From positions 96,425-160,424 of the forward strand of contig NZ_BCNV01000009.1 of the NCBI RefSeq assembly GCF_001570725.1: a stretch of 64,000 nucleotides of DNA, read 5' to 3'. Position 1 is the stretch's first letter. The number at the start of each line of letters is the position of its first letter. Of this stretch, positions 32,971 through 42,939 are shown piece after piece. The position numbers and the translations under genes are program-made. Origin of the DNA: Paenibacillus amylolyticus (lineage in GTDB: Bacteria; Bacillota; Bacilli; Paenibacillales; Paenibacillaceae). The notes under the pieces are model-generated. The model was not told where the DNA came from. It saw only the letters and a program-made list of their open reading frames with translations, and made no database searches.

Positions 32971-34011
32971 TTATAACTTCGTTTCCACACGTACCGGCTC
33001 TTCTGTCTTCTCCATCTTGTTTACATCCAGAATATCGAGCAGGAAGACAAAGATTGGAATACCAATGATCAGTCCCCAGATCCCCAGGAAGTGCTGCGAT
33101 AGAATCAGCACGATAAAGGTGTAGAACATCGGTAATTTGGTCTTGTGTGCCATCAGCTTTGGATTCAGGAAGTACGTCTCCAACGCATGAATGATAATAA
33201 TCATGATGATCACGATAATACTCAGTTTCAGTCCACCCATCTGATATCCAATCAGACAGAGCGGCACCAGAGAGATGATCACCCCTGCCACGGGTACCAA
33301 ACTTAGCATAAATACGAGAATGGTCAGCGCGAACAAGTACGGATAGCCTAGAATCCAGAGCCCCAGCATTGTCAGCACCGTATTGAATACGGCAATCAGC
33401 AATTGAGCCTCAATAACTTTACCAAAAGAAGATACGAACTTGTCCCCAAGGTAAGCTACTTCAGTATAAAACCAGCCGATTTTGCTTGTTTTGAACTTGG
33501 ATGTGAATTTGGATATCTCCTGCTTCTGCAACAAGAAGAACAGACTCAGAATGATAACAAGCAGAATAAACTCCAACCATTTGCTCAAAGCGAAAATATA
33601 TTTCAATGCATCATTGGTGTAGTTTTTGATATCGAAGGATTGAAGGTAACCCGCAATCTTGGATGCAAAATTATCACCATCTGCACTGTCCAGAAATTTC
33701 ATAATCTCGTTCGTCAACTGAACGACCTGATCAACAATCCGTGGTGAATATCTGGAGATACCCAGTACAATCACTGCGATAACGATCATATAGAGCAGGA
33801 TGACCACGACTTTATAATTGATTTTAAATAACCGATTCAAACCACCTGTAATGAAATGCTGCAACCTGTTCATGACATATGTCACCAGGAACAACAGCAG
33901 AATCATGTGCAGCATACTCCCCATACTGAACAAAATTAAACAGAACAAGAGCAGAATCAAAAACCGCCTCACTGTTGCATTCTGTAACCAATCCTTTATC
34001 ATTTCCCCCAA
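32971..34011 (-). CDS. AI-2E family transporter (about 346 aa)
   Basis: A polytopic membrane protein of the AI-2E/TqsA/YtvI family. Paired N-terminal helices ('FLILLLFCLILFSMGSMLHM'), a central amphipathic region with 'YSPRIVDQVVQLTNEI', and a C-terminal bundle with the family pattern 'LVPVAGVIISLVPLCLIGY' and 'HFLGIWGLIIGIPIFV' are visible. Some relatives export signalling molecules or act as Na/H antiporters; the role here is open. The start is uncertain. TTG at 34009-34011 fits GAGGTG best; ATG at 34002 and a longer frame to 34041 are alternatives. Confidence 0.88.
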   Translation of the reverse strand: MGEMIKDWLQNATVRRFLILLLFCLILFSMGSMLHMILLLFLVTYVMNRLQHFITGGLNRLFKINYKVVVILLYMIVIAVIVLGISRYSPRIVDQVVQLTNEIMKFLDSADGDNFASKIAGYLQSFDIKNYTNDALKYIFALSKWLEFILLVIILSLFFLLQKQEISKFTSKFKTSKIGWFYTEVAYLGDKFVSSFGKVIEAQLLIAVFNTVLTMLGLWILGYPYLFALTILVFMLSLVPVAGVIISLVPLCLIGYQMGGLKLSIIVIIMIIIIHALETYFLNPKLMAHKTKLPMFYTFIVLILSQHFLGIWGLIIGIPIFVFLLDILDVNKMEKTEEPVRVETKL

Positions 34012-34072
34012 AATCTTCACCTCACAGCTAATATGCCCCATATGTATACGAACTCATGCCCACTGTAGTTTC

Positions 34073-34100
34073 AAAAAAAGAGAAGCCTTCCGGCTTCTCT
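34073..34100 (-). terminator. Terminator of trxB
   Basis: The stem AGAAGCC / GGCTTCT is extended by AG/CT and followed by seven T residues on the minus strand. Confidence 0.9.
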
Positions 34101-34164
34101 CATTTCATGAGACTTCCCGTTGTCTCTTATTCCTAACATATGCCTAACCTCACGCATGTCATGC

Positions 34165-35124
34165 TTACTTATCCAGCGTTTCGCTCCAGTCATGCACAAT
34201 GCTTCCTTCAAGGAACTTCTCACAATCCATCGCGGCCATACAACCTGATCCGGCTGCCGTAATGGCTTGACGATATTTTGTATCCTGAACATCACCACAG
34301 GCAAATACACCCGGAATATTGGTCTCCGTTGTTCCCGGTTTAACCACAACATAGCCATGTTCGTCCAGTGCGATCGCATTACCCAGGAATCCGGTATTCG
34401 GTGTGTGACCAATGGCAACGAATACGCCATCTGCCTCAAGCAACTCTTCCTGCCCCGTCTCGTTGTTACGCACCTTCAGCCCTTTGACACCCAGCGCTTC
34501 AGGCACGACCTCAAGAGGAGTACGGTTCAGTGCCCACTTCACCTTCTCATTGCTGCGAGCCCGATCCTGCATAATCTTGGATGCACGCAACTCATCCCGG
34601 CGGTGAACCAATGTGACGTCCGTTGCAAAACGAGTCAAGAAGCTCGCTTCCTCCATGGCGGAGTCACCACCGCCAACGACCACGATTTTTTTGCCGCGAA
34701 AGAAGAAGCCGTCACATGTTGCACATGTACTTACACCACGTCCCACATTTTCCTGCTCGCCCGGAATACCGAGATAACGAGCGGAAGCACCTGTGGAGAT
34801 AATGATCGATTCAGCTTCCAGTTCACCTATTCCTCCAACTTTGATCTTGAAGGGCGGTTTGCTGAAATCAACCTCTTCTACCCAACCATTTTTGAATTCC
34901 GCTCCAAAACGTTCCGCTTGCTTACGCATGTTGTCCATCAGTTCCGGACCCATGATACCTTGCGGGAAACCAGGGAAATTCTCAACTTCCGTTGTCGTCG
35001 TCAATTGACCACCCGGTTGAAGACCTTCGATAACTAGTGGGTTCAGATTAGCACGAGCTAGATATATCGCTGCTGTCAGACCCGCAGGTCCCGTTCCGAT
35101 CACAATCGTTCTGTATTTAGACAT
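34165..35124 (-). CDS. trxB: Thioredoxin reductase (319 aa)
   Basis: An FAD enzyme that reduces thioredoxin with NADPH. 'VIGTGPAGLTAAIYLARA' binds FAD, 'CATCDGFF' is the redox-active CxxC, 'VVVGGGDSAMEEA' binds NADPH, and 'GVFACGDVQD' is the second FAD motif. AAGGAGGC precedes the ATG. Its position after the TPR gene matches the yvcD-trxB order of B. subtilis. Confidence 0.97.
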   Translation of the reverse strand: MSKYRTIVIGTGPAGLTAAIYLARANLNPLVIEGLQPGGQLTTTTEVENFPGFPQGIMGPELMDNMRKQAERFGAEFKNGWVEEVDFSKPPFKIKVGGIGELEAESIIISTGASARYLGIPGEQENVGRGVSTCATCDGFFFRGKKIVVVGGGDSAMEEASFLTRFATDVTLVHRRDELRASKIMQDRARSNEKVKWALNRTPLEVVPEALGVKGLKVRNNETGQEELLEADGVFVAIGHTPNTGFLGNAIALDEHGYVVVKPGTTETNIPGVFACGDVQDTKYRQAITAAGSGCMAAMDCEKFLEGSIVHDWSETLDK

Positions 35125-35298
35125 ATAGATACAGCCTCCTTAATAAGGTGAGAGTGTGTTGTACTAGCGATGAACTTGCCAAGATGATATCCTACAGGCG
35201 TTTACGAGGCCCATTCGTTAAGTTTACCCGTTTTCCCGGTTGTTGTATCCTTCACCTGATGATGTCTTTCTGAAAACGAGTTGAAGCGAACTTTCTTT

Positions 35299-37032
35299 CT
35301 ATACAAGTGGTGGTTTGCTGCTACAAACCCGATGGATCTGTTTAGCATACTTGCTAACCGTTGATGCCGATATGCCATACCGCTCAGCGATGCTTTGATA
35401 GGTAACAGGTCGACTGTGGTTCTTGGCAGCCAAATATTCCAGTCCGGCAGCCCAGCCCTCAATCTGCTTCGTACTCGGAACCTCGGGATGTACCCGGGAT
35501 ACATAGTCCGTCCAGAGTCGTTCCATCTCTTGCTGCAACTCAGCCTTCGCTTCAGACATCTGTAGCGCTCGATCGACAACAGCCTGCCAATGGGAAGTTG
35601 AGTGAGTCTGCGATTGCTCTGATATGGACTGAGCCTTCCCGATGGACTTCAAAGCTACAGGAGAAAAGGGACGAACTACCTGAGTATTCTGCTCATCATG
35701 TTCAGCCGATTTCAATCCATCCAGCACAGCTTGTGCTGCCTCAAGCAGATCCTGTTCTTCTCCCGGTTCTTCAATAAAGGATTGCAGCGCCTGCTGCACC
35801 TCATAATCACCGATCATCCCGAGTGCATGAATAACCTGCAGCTTGGTTGCCCGATCACCGTGTCGCAATGCCCAGAAGAACGATGAACGAATCAGTGGAT
35901 CATTCTTCATTTCTTCAGGTATGCCGTTACCATAGTTCTCCCACTGTCTGAACTGCTCGTCAAACGGCAGATGATAGTGATAACTCAGCTTCTCCGGCTC
36001 TTGCTCGCCTTGACGTACGGCCTCAAGACCGGACAGATAGTACCGAGATACTTCGGAACCCGGGTCAAGCTTGGACACATGATGCCATAGACGCTCAGCA
36101 GCGTCATAACGCTCTGTATTATAAGCCGCCACTGCTGCATAGTGAGCAAGTGCCGGATCGGCAGCTGTCTCTTCGTCCTTGAGCAAACGACGGAAATGAA
36201 CATAAGCAGTATCGTGTTGGCCCAGAATTCCCATCGTTGTAGCCAGTTTGTAGACTTGTTCGTGCTGGAATGGCACGATGACACGCAATTTTTTGATCAA
36301 AAGCAGCACTTGGTCAGCCCGGTTCTCATTTTGATGGAAAATGGCCAGATTACAGAGTGCATGCAGATTACCGGGCTCTTGTTCAAGCACTTCGGCAATG
36401 GTCTCTTTGGCTTTGGGAAACAGCCCCATATAATAGTAAGCGAGTGCCAGATTGTTACGGGCAGCCAAGTAGTCAGGATAATCCGATGACATGCCTTCGA
36501 GCAGCTCAGCAGCCTGTGCGAATTTCCCCTCTTCCAATAGTTCCCGTGCCTGATCGTGCTCCACTACACCTTTGCGTGATTTAATTCGATTCAGTTTGGC
36601 CGGACGATCCAGCTCATAGTATAGAAGCTCCATCATCTCTTCAGCTTCCGTCATGAACTGACCCTGGGTGTCCTCCTCCAAGTAGGTAACAAGTGCTTTC
36701 TCGGCTTCCTCAAACCGATCCATATTTGCATAATTGTTCGCCATGTAAAAATAACATTCCGTCATCGACGGATCTACCACTTCCAGCACGTTAGCCAGAA
36801 TGGCATTGGACGCTTCGTAATCGCCCTTCTCCGATAATATACCCGCCATATTACAATGATTCACCGGATTTTCCGGTTCGTATTCAACAGCTTTGCGAAA
36901 ATATTTTAATGCCTTGTCGACATGATTACGGTCCAGCGAGCGGACAGCTCTTTCAAAGAAGAAAGAAGCATCCAAGTGAATCGGTATAATATTGGCAAGG
37001 TGTCCCTCAGCCCGCACTAGCTTGCCCTTCAT
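35299..37032 (-). CDS. TPR-repeat protein with C-terminal helix-turn-helix (YvcD-like, 577 aa)
   Basis: At least six tetratricopeptide repeats span residues 20-400 ('ALKYFRKAVEYEPENPVNH', 'AKETIAEVLEQEPGNLHAL'). A HEAT-like stretch follows ('DLLEAAQAVLDGLK'). The end of the protein ('PVTYQSIAERYGISASTVSKY') is a helix-turn-helix. The family occurs beside trxB and the his operon in Bacilli without a known function. The HTH suggests a DNA- or RNA-binding adaptor. The ATG at 37030-37032 follows GGAGGTG by nine bases. Confidence 0.85.
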   Translation of the reverse strand: MKGKLVRAEGHLANIIPIHLDASFFFERAVRSLDRNHVDKALKYFRKAVEYEPENPVNHCNMAGILSEKGDYEASNAILANVLEVVDPSMTECYFYMANNYANMDRFEEAEKALVTYLEEDTQGQFMTEAEEMMELLYYELDRPAKLNRIKSRKGVVEHDQARELLEEGKFAQAAELLEGMSSDYPDYLAARNNLALAYYYMGLFPKAKETIAEVLEQEPGNLHALCNLAIFHQNENRADQVLLLIKKLRVIVPFQHEQVYKLATTMGILGQHDTAYVHFRRLLKDEETAADPALAHYAAVAAYNTERYDAAERLWHHVSKLDPGSEVSRYYLSGLEAVRQGEQEPEKLSYHYHLPFDEQFRQWENYGNGIPEEMKNDPLIRSSFFWALRHGDRATKLQVIHALGMIGDYEVQQALQSFIEEPGEEQDLLEAAQAVLDGLKSAEHDEQNTQVVRPFSPVALKSIGKAQSISEQSQTHSTSHWQAVVDRALQMSEAKAELQQEMERLWTDYVSRVHPEVPSTKQIEGWAAGLEYLAAKNHSRPVTYQSIAERYGISASTVSKYAKQIHRVCSSKPPLV

Positions 37033-37356
37033 CTTCCAAGGCACCTCCTCTTTGCATTTCATTCATACTCTTCAGTATACCACATCTTAAGGCCCACTTC
37101 TCAATATGTAGTTTCATGTCGTTTATGAAAAAAATGCAAATAAAGATGACTTTCCATCTTTATCGGTTAGGGCCATTCAACTGGCTTCTTTCGGTTATGG
37201 TAAGATAAATGTAGCTCATGATCTAATTCTGCTTGTGAATGGTTTTCATAAATGCTTTGCATACGAATCAGCCACGTTCGACTTTTTAATTATTTAGCTA
37301 AGGTGTCATTTCATATTACAAGGCAGCATCATTCTTATTTTTAAGGAGATGATCTA
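37033..37356. other. Divergent intergenic region
   Basis: AT-rich spacer between the TPR gene (minus) and the small lipoprotein gene (plus). A hairpin ATAAAGATG / CATCTTTAT sits near 37139-37162. It should contain two promoters; I see nothing else that can be supported. Confidence 0.4.
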
Positions 37357-37809
37357 TTGCTTATCTCGAAAATAAAAGCACTTGTATTCATTTTAATATG
37401 CTTGTTTGCCTTGGCCGGATGTTCAGAAGATATAAAGAATGAAGAAAATATTCTCACACTAGATGATGTAGTAACATCTCTTGAATCTCAAAAACTGAAT
37501 TTAGTATCCTTTGGCATAACCGGGTATCCAATGAAATTAAATGATGTTATACCTGAGGTGTACTCCATTGAGGTGCAAGCTGCAGAAGAACCGGATAACA
37601 CTGAATTTATACATTTTTATATTTTCAACTCTGAAAAGGATCGCATGAAAGGGACTACAGAATTCAATAAGAATATGGAAGGTGCCCATTTTACAACATT
37701 CCCTTTTCTATATGAGAAAGAAAATGCTCTCATCGTTTACTGGAGTAATACCAAAGAGAATCCTCTATTAACTAAACCAATTGAAGCTGCGTTAGAGCAA
37801 CTGAAATAA
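37357..37809 (+). CDS. Small lipoprotein of unknown function (150 aa)
   Basis: A TTG start eight bases after AAGGAG opens a protein with a hydrophobic signal and a clear lipobox ('LFALAGC', lipidated Cys near residue 22). The remainder is acidic and soluble, with no family that I recognise. Base composition is more AT-rich than neighbouring core genes, and it is transcribed against them, which hints at later acquisition. Confidence 0.8.
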   Translation: MLISKIKALVFILICLFALAGCSEDIKNEENILTLDDVVTSLESQKLNLVSFGITGYPMKLNDVIPEVYSIEVQAAEEPDNTEFIHFYIFNSEKDRMKGTTEFNKNMEGAHFTTFPFLYEKENALIVYWSNTKENPLLTKPIEAALEQLK

Positions 37810-37918
37810 TAGGTCACAACTATAAGACGTATCCTGCAATACCCGAATTACTGCCGTTGCATTGATTGGGTGCATCAGTGGGAATATGCTGAACTTCGCC
37901 GTAATCAGCCGTAAACAA

Positions 37919-37947
37919 GAAGACCGAGCCCCAAAGGCTCGGTCTTC
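37919..37947 (-). terminator. Terminator of the glycan-utilisation cluster
   Basis: A perfect 12-bp stem GAAGACCGAGCC / GGCTCGGTCTTC is followed on the minus strand by TTGTTT just after the stop of the last cluster gene. Confidence 0.8.
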
Positions 37948-37959
37948 TACAGTTATGAC

Positions 37960-39711
37960 TTAAAGCTTCAACGCCATTGAAGGCGAAAGTGAAATATGAA
38001 TGGTTTTATCAAATGGCGTCATGAAATTGACCACCACAACCTTGCACTTGTCTGGCAGTTTCGCCTCCCGCACCGATGCTGCCAGATGCCCCAGCTCACC
38101 CCCTATGATCTCCAGCCAGTCTTCTCCGCAGGTATAACGTAACGTACCGCCTTTCCACAAGTAGTGGCCCTCACTCGTTTCAATCGCGTCCTCGCAGGTC
38201 AGCTCCCCTTCGCTTCCGAATACAAAGGATAGCTGCATCATAATGTCTTCCGGCTCCTGCCCTGAGAGATGCATGGTCCATCCATTTTCCGTTGGTTGCA
38301 CTTCTGCCCCTACACGGAATGTCTGCTCATGAGTGAGCTGACGGCTCTGATGAGGTAGCAAGTACCATGGACTGATGGCTGATGCAGCCGATTCTGGCAA
38401 CAGGTTCGCAGGGACTGGACCGTAATAACCTTTTTTCTGCTCGCCAGTCAGTTGATATCCTTCGGACAACCTCGTCATTTGCTGCATAGGTACATATCCT
38501 GGATTAAAGTATGAAGCCAGTTGCACGGCCAGCAAGCGCACCTTACCATGACGAAGAGCGAAGAAGGAAGGAACTTCTGTCATCACTGTCACGCTAGTAG
38601 CACCATCCCGAATTCGGGCTACGGGAGCACCAAAATCCGTATGCATACGACTATGCGAGATACGTCCATGATGCCCTACTGCTTCCATTTGCTCCAGATA
38701 TTCGTCGCGTACAAAGTGTTCATTCAGCATGACCTCATACTGTTCTGGTAATGCATCACGTGCCTCATTCGCTTGCTGAAGCTCAGGCTCAAGCATCAAC
38801 CGAATGAGCGTATTCACTGAGCATACTCCCGGATCTGTTAATGTATCTCCGGCCCAGGCTGCCATGCCGGCAAAGAGTGGGTCAGCGTCCAGCCGGGCCA
38901 AAATGGCATAAGGTAAATAATAAGGTGACAGATCATGAACACTGCCCAGATCCTGTCGACCTGAATAATCCGTAACAATTTCACCCGTTGGATGCACAAG
39001 GTACACCATCATGCGGAGATTGAGCCTCACCGGTTCCAGCAGTTCAGGACGATTGAGCAGGCGTGCGGCATGAATTAACATGATATCGCTAACTGCACTG
39101 TATATCCCATTGCTTCGTTCTGTCCACTCCCCATCGGGAGTAATATCCATCCCTTCATCCATCCACTGCTCTGCGCGCTGCACAGCTTCCTCCAGATCAA
39201 ATATTTCATGCAAGAAACCGAGCGCCGCGCATAGCACCCAGCGATGATTAGGTGTATGACATCCTCCCGTAAGCATGGTTGGGATTGTACGTTCCAGAAA
39301 CAGCCTCATATTGTTCAGTACAGGTTGCAGTGGCTCCCATTCCTGCTGCTGCAGAAGCTGATACAACTGTGAATACCCTACAACGACAAATGCGGTATCG
39401 GGAGGGGAATGGTAATTGGTCCAGCCAGGCGATATTGAACCATCTTCATGCTGGAAGCGAAGTACGTATTCAGTAGCTAACAGCAGACGATTTAACAACG
39501 CCTCATCCCGGTAATAGATGGAATCCGGATTGGAGATCGCAGCTCCCCAGTAACACATATCCGTGGGCGTTCCAGTCGTGTGGTTAACCCAGGCAACACC
39601 TGTGAAGGGATCAATTGTACCTCCATAGTAACGGCTTTCCGGGTCAAGCATCTGCCGCGATATGCCTCTTTCTACCGCTCTGTCATTACTGTCCACCAGT
39701 TGTTTGTACAT
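37960..39711 (-). CDS. Predicted alpha-toroid glycan-active enzyme, family not identified (583 aa)
   Basis: A cytoplasmic protein without signal peptide. The N-terminal two thirds look like an alpha/alpha-toroid as found in polysaccharide lyases and related hydrolases ('TEYVLRFQHEDGSISPGW', 'LTGGCHTPNHRWV', 'ERSNGIYSAVSDIML'), and the last third is beta-rich. The His/Asn cluster in 'GGCHTPNHRW' could be catalytic. It closes a cluster with a sugar importer and an isomerase-like protein, so I infer that it acts on the imported oligosaccharide. The ATG at 39709-39711 follows GGAGG by nine bases. Confidence 0.7.
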   Translation of the reverse strand: MYKQLVDSNDRAVERGISRQMLDPESRYYGGTIDPFTGVAWVNHTTGTPTDMCYWGAAISNPDSIYYRDEALLNRLLLATEYVLRFQHEDGSISPGWTNYHSPPDTAFVVVGYSQLYQLLQQQEWEPLQPVLNNMRLFLERTIPTMLTGGCHTPNHRWVLCAALGFLHEIFDLEEAVQRAEQWMDEGMDITPDGEWTERSNGIYSAVSDIMLIHAARLLNRPELLEPVRLNLRMMVYLVHPTGEIVTDYSGRQDLGSVHDLSPYYLPYAILARLDADPLFAGMAAWAGDTLTDPGVCSVNTLIRLMLEPELQQANEARDALPEQYEVMLNEHFVRDEYLEQMEAVGHHGRISHSRMHTDFGAPVARIRDGATSVTVMTEVPSFFALRHGKVRLLAVQLASYFNPGYVPMQQMTRLSEGYQLTGEQKKGYYGPVPANLLPESAASAISPWYLLPHQSRQLTHEQTFRVGAEVQPTENGWTMHLSGQEPEDIMMQLSFVFGSEGELTCEDAIETSEGHYLWKGGTLRYTCGEDWLEIIGGELGHLAASVREAKLPDKCKVVVVNFMTPFDKTIHISLSPSMALKL

Positions 39712-39964
39712 ATGCAGTTCCCTCCATACCAATGCATTCTCCCGAGGTGCGGAGTAAGTTGCTTCAGCCCCTTAATTCAGACCGGAAGCTTACTCATACC
39801 GCCCGTAGGTGAGTTCATTTTTCTCGTCAGTATATACCATCTACCGACAAAAGTCGCTAGAAAATCCGTTCTTAATTCACTACATATTTATGGGTCTTCA
39901 TCACCGAGGAAACAATCGTTAACACACGTTGTTAACAAGCACACTGTTCCCCATATCACCGTCC

Positions 39965-40915
39965 CTACTCTGCCACTTCAAGCTTCTTCATAAGCAAGTC
40001 ATGACTCTCGTGGATCTCTTCTGGCTTACAGACAGATTTCAATTCGTATACCTTCACCTGTGCCCGGCGAATCATCGGCAGATAAGCATCATAAAAGTTC
40101 ATGTCCTTACTGTGTACATAAGGGCACCAGTGATCAGAAAGACCAAGTGTCTCATGGATATGAACACCTACGATATCATCCATCAGCCCCTGCATTTCTC
40201 CCACACTATCATATAGGCCCAGCCGGTCCATCATGATGGCATGACCCGTATCGTACCAGATACCAACCGGTGCTCCTTTGAGAGCTGTGATGATGGTCTT
40301 GGCCTCGGCAAGGGTAGGAATCTGTTGCGGTCTGGATCTCGTCTCGATTCCAAAACGAACATCCAGACCTTTAGCTGCCGCTCGATTACACACCTCATCC
40401 AGACTGGCGATAATTTTCTCGACATAACCAGAACTGAGTGCCTCTCGCCGCTCCATCAGTTCCGCCCATTTGCTGCGATACTTCGGTGAATCCGGACCTT
40501 CCTCGTTGTAGAGCTTGCCAAGATCTTTGCTGATATCCTGAGGAAAAGGTACTTCTCCGGGATGCACAACAACAGCTTCTCCACCATAACGCTGGGCATA
40601 TTCAGCCGACTCTACCAGCAACTCGATCGCCCGCTTACGTTTCACTTCATCTTCGAAGCCGAGCAAGATGGAATCCGTACCATAATCGGGATCAGGATCA
40701 TGTGGAAACGTGTTATGAACACTGGAGACGCCGATGTCTCCGCGTTCAATCATGGGCTCAATGGTCTTGAGCATTTCCTTCGTCACATTATAATTGAGCT
40801 CCACTCGGCGAAAGCCGAGATCCGTAATCTCCCGTGTCATGTCTTCCCCAACGGTATGTTTCCTGATATTCCAGCACGTCGAAAATGAATATATACCTTT
40901 ATCGTTTTGCTGCAT
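39965..40915 (-). CDS. Sugar phosphate isomerase/epimerase-like TIM-barrel protein (316 aa)
   Basis: A xylose-isomerase-like TIM barrel (AP endonuclease 2 family). Metal-ligand positions are visible as 'VELN', 'VVVHPGE', 'FGIETRSRPQQ', 'IWYDTGHA' and 'VGVHIHE'. Such enzymes epimerise or isomerise sugars or inositols. It lies between the importer genes and the toroid enzyme and probably processes its product. AAGGA lies six bases before the ATG. Confidence 0.85.
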   Translation of the reverse strand: MQQNDKGIYSFSTCWNIRKHTVGEDMTREITDLGFRRVELNYNVTKEMLKTIEPMIERGDIGVSSVHNTFPHDPDPDYGTDSILLGFEDEVKRKRAIELLVESAEYAQRYGGEAVVVHPGEVPFPQDISKDLGKLYNEEGPDSPKYRSKWAELMERREALSSGYVEKIIASLDEVCNRAAAKGLDVRFGIETRSRPQQIPTLAEAKTIITALKGAPVGIWYDTGHAIMMDRLGLYDSVGEMQGLMDDIVGVHIHETLGLSDHWCPYVHSKDMNFYDAYLPMIRRAQVKVYELKSVCKPEEIHESHDLLMKKLEVAE

Positions 40916-40965
40916 CTGATTTCCTTCTCCTCCCCAACAGCTAGAGCTTGCCCAGTAGTTTTATA

Positions 40966-41838
40966 TCAACCTTTTACCGCGCCAAGCATGGCACCGCTGA
41001 CAAAATACTTTTGCAGCCACGGATAGACAAGCAGAATGGGTACCGTTGCGAATACAACTGTAGCTGCCTTGAGACTTTCCGGAGTCAGTGGTGTACGGTT
41101 AGCACCTTCCATCAATGTAAGTTCGCTTACCATGTTGTTTTGAACCATTTGGAAGAGCTTCAGTTGTAGTGGATACAACTTGGGATCATTAATATACAAC
41201 AGTGAATCCTGGAATCCATTCCAGCGACCAACTGCATAGAATAGCGCTAATGTCGCAAGTACAGGCATGGATAATGGCAATATGATTTTGAATAGCGTGT
41301 GAACATGTGAGCTGCCGTCAATTTCTGCTGATTCTTCCAGACTTTCAGGAATGCCTCTGAAAAATGAGATCAGGATAATCAGGTTAAATGGACTCACCAG
41401 TCCCGGTAAGATCAGTGCCCAGACTGAGTTAAGCATATTGAGATCACGAATGAGCAAATACTCGGGAATCATCCCGCCACTGAAGAACATCGTAATGATG
41501 ATGACATACATGAAGAGCTTGCGCCCTTTCAATTTTTTCTTGGTTAGGGGGTATGCAGCAGCAAGTGTGAATAACATGCACAACACTGTGGTTGCCACTG
41601 TCAGAACAGTCGTAAAGCCAAGTGAATATAGCATGGATTGATCAGAGAATACTTGGATATACGCATCCCAGTTGAATTCTTTAGGAAAAATGGTCACTTC
41701 TCCCGAAGTAATAGCCCGGTTAGAACTTAGTGATATCGCAATGGTGTGCAGAAATGGAGCCAGACAGAATATAACAAACAAACTGATAAAGGAGATATTA
41801 ACGATATCAAAAATCCGATTTGAGGTGCGTTCACTCAT
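40966..41838 (-). CDS. Carbohydrate ABC transporter permease, LplC/MalG type (290 aa)
   Basis: Six membrane helices with the EAA-type loop 'EESAEIDGSSHVHTLFKIILP', written here in part as 'ESAEIDGSSHVHTLF', and the standard C-terminus 'QKYFVSGAMLGAVKG'. It pairs with the second permease upstream. The ATG at 41836-41838 follows AAAGGAG; the longer frame has no such signal. Confidence 0.94.
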   Translation of the reverse strand: MSERTSNRIFDIVNISFISLFVIFCLAPFLHTIAISLSSNRAITSGEVTIFPKEFNWDAYIQVFSDQSMLYSLGFTTVLTVATTVLCMLFTLAAAYPLTKKKLKGRKLFMYVIIITMFFSGGMIPEYLLIRDLNMLNSVWALILPGLVSPFNLIILISFFRGIPESLEESAEIDGSSHVHTLFKIILPLSMPVLATLALFYAVGRWNGFQDSLLYINDPKLYPLQLKLFQMVQNNMVSELTLMEGANRTPLTPESLKAATVVFATVPILLVYPWLQKYFVSGAMLGAVKG

Positions 41839-41908
41839 ATGCGCACAGCTCCTTTGCTGATGGTCTATACATACAAGCCGATTGGCGTATCTTTCATGCT
41901 TTGATAAC

Positions 41909-42808
41909 TTATAAAATGCCTTCGCCGGTTGCCTTTTTTGAAATATAGTTAGAGCCAAGTACAAAGATTAGCCCTACAACAGCCTGGAATAGTCCTACGA
42001 CAGTTGCCAGCGTGTATTGTCCTGATTCAAGACCGACCCTGTATACAAAAGTACTAAGTACATCTGAATATTCACGTACGGCTGTGTTACCGATAATATA
42101 AGGTCGATCAAAACCGATGCTGACCATATGTCCGAGATTAAGAATGAGCAAGGTCACAATGGTTGGCTTAATACTTGGCAACGTAATATGCCAGATTCTC
42201 TTCAGTCTTGAAGCTCCGTCAATCTCGGCAGCCTCAAACAGTTCCTTATTGACGCCGGTTAATGCGGCCAGATATAGAATGGTTCCCCATCCTGCACTTT
42301 GCCAGACACCTGTGAACAGGTACGTCACAAGCCATGGGTTTTTCTCTGTCAAAAATGGGATTGAATTTAAGCCCATACTCTCCAACACACCGTTAACCAT
42401 ACCGGATTGATTACCGAACAATTGGTATACAATTCCCCCGATGATAACCCAGGAGATAAAGTGAGGAATGTACAGAATCGTTTGCGATATTTTTTTAAAC
42501 CATTTGAATCGAACTTCATAGAGCATGATGGCCAATATAATTGGAGCAGGGAACGAAACAAGCAGATCGAGGAAATTTAGCATGAAGGTATTTCGTAATG
42601 TGGTGTAGAAGTCCCGCATTCCAAATACTTCACGGAAAGCATCGAAACCGATCCACTCACTCCCGTTGATGCCCTGAAACAAGTTGAAATCCTTAAAAGC
42701 GATCTGAACCCCGTACATTGGGCCGTAACGAAAGATCAAGAAGTAGATCAGAGGCAGTGAGATGAGCGCATATAATTGCCAATACCTTTTCAAGTATGTG
42801 ATGGTCAA
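41909..42808 (-). CDS. Carbohydrate ABC transporter permease, LplB/MalF type (299 aa)
   Basis: Six hydrophobic helices with the cytoplasmic EAA loop 'FEAAEIDGASRLKRIWHITL', and the typical start region 'LPLIYFLIFRYGPMYGVQIA' of LplB-like permeases. It starts at TTG eight bases after AGGAGG. It is located between the binding protein and the second permease of one operon. Confidence 0.94.
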   Translation of the reverse strand: MTITYLKRYWQLYALISLPLIYFLIFRYGPMYGVQIAFKDFNLFQGINGSEWIGFDAFREVFGMRDFYTTLRNTFMLNFLDLLVSFPAPIILAIMLYEVRFKWFKKISQTILYIPHFISWVIIGGIVYQLFGNQSGMVNGVLESMGLNSIPFLTEKNPWLVTYLFTGVWQSAGWGTILYLAALTGVNKELFEAAEIDGASRLKRIWHITLPSIKPTIVTLLILNLGHMVSIGFDRPYIIGNTAVREYSDVLSTFVYRVGLESGQYTLATVVGLFQAVVGLIFVLGSNYISKKATGEGIL

Positions 42809-42939
42809 GTCGGTTTCCTCCTATCAACAGAGAAACGGCTGTGCCGCCCATACTGGCGGCACGCGTTCCTTCCAAAGTTATGCGGTAAATTACATATTGA
42901 TTTAGTAATCACAAGATAAATCTGTTTAATTGATAACGC

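Noticed and set aside
34267..35037. 256-codon plus-strand frame opposite trxB
   Set aside because: No ribosome binding site or recognisable domain; trxB on the minus strand has every expected motif.
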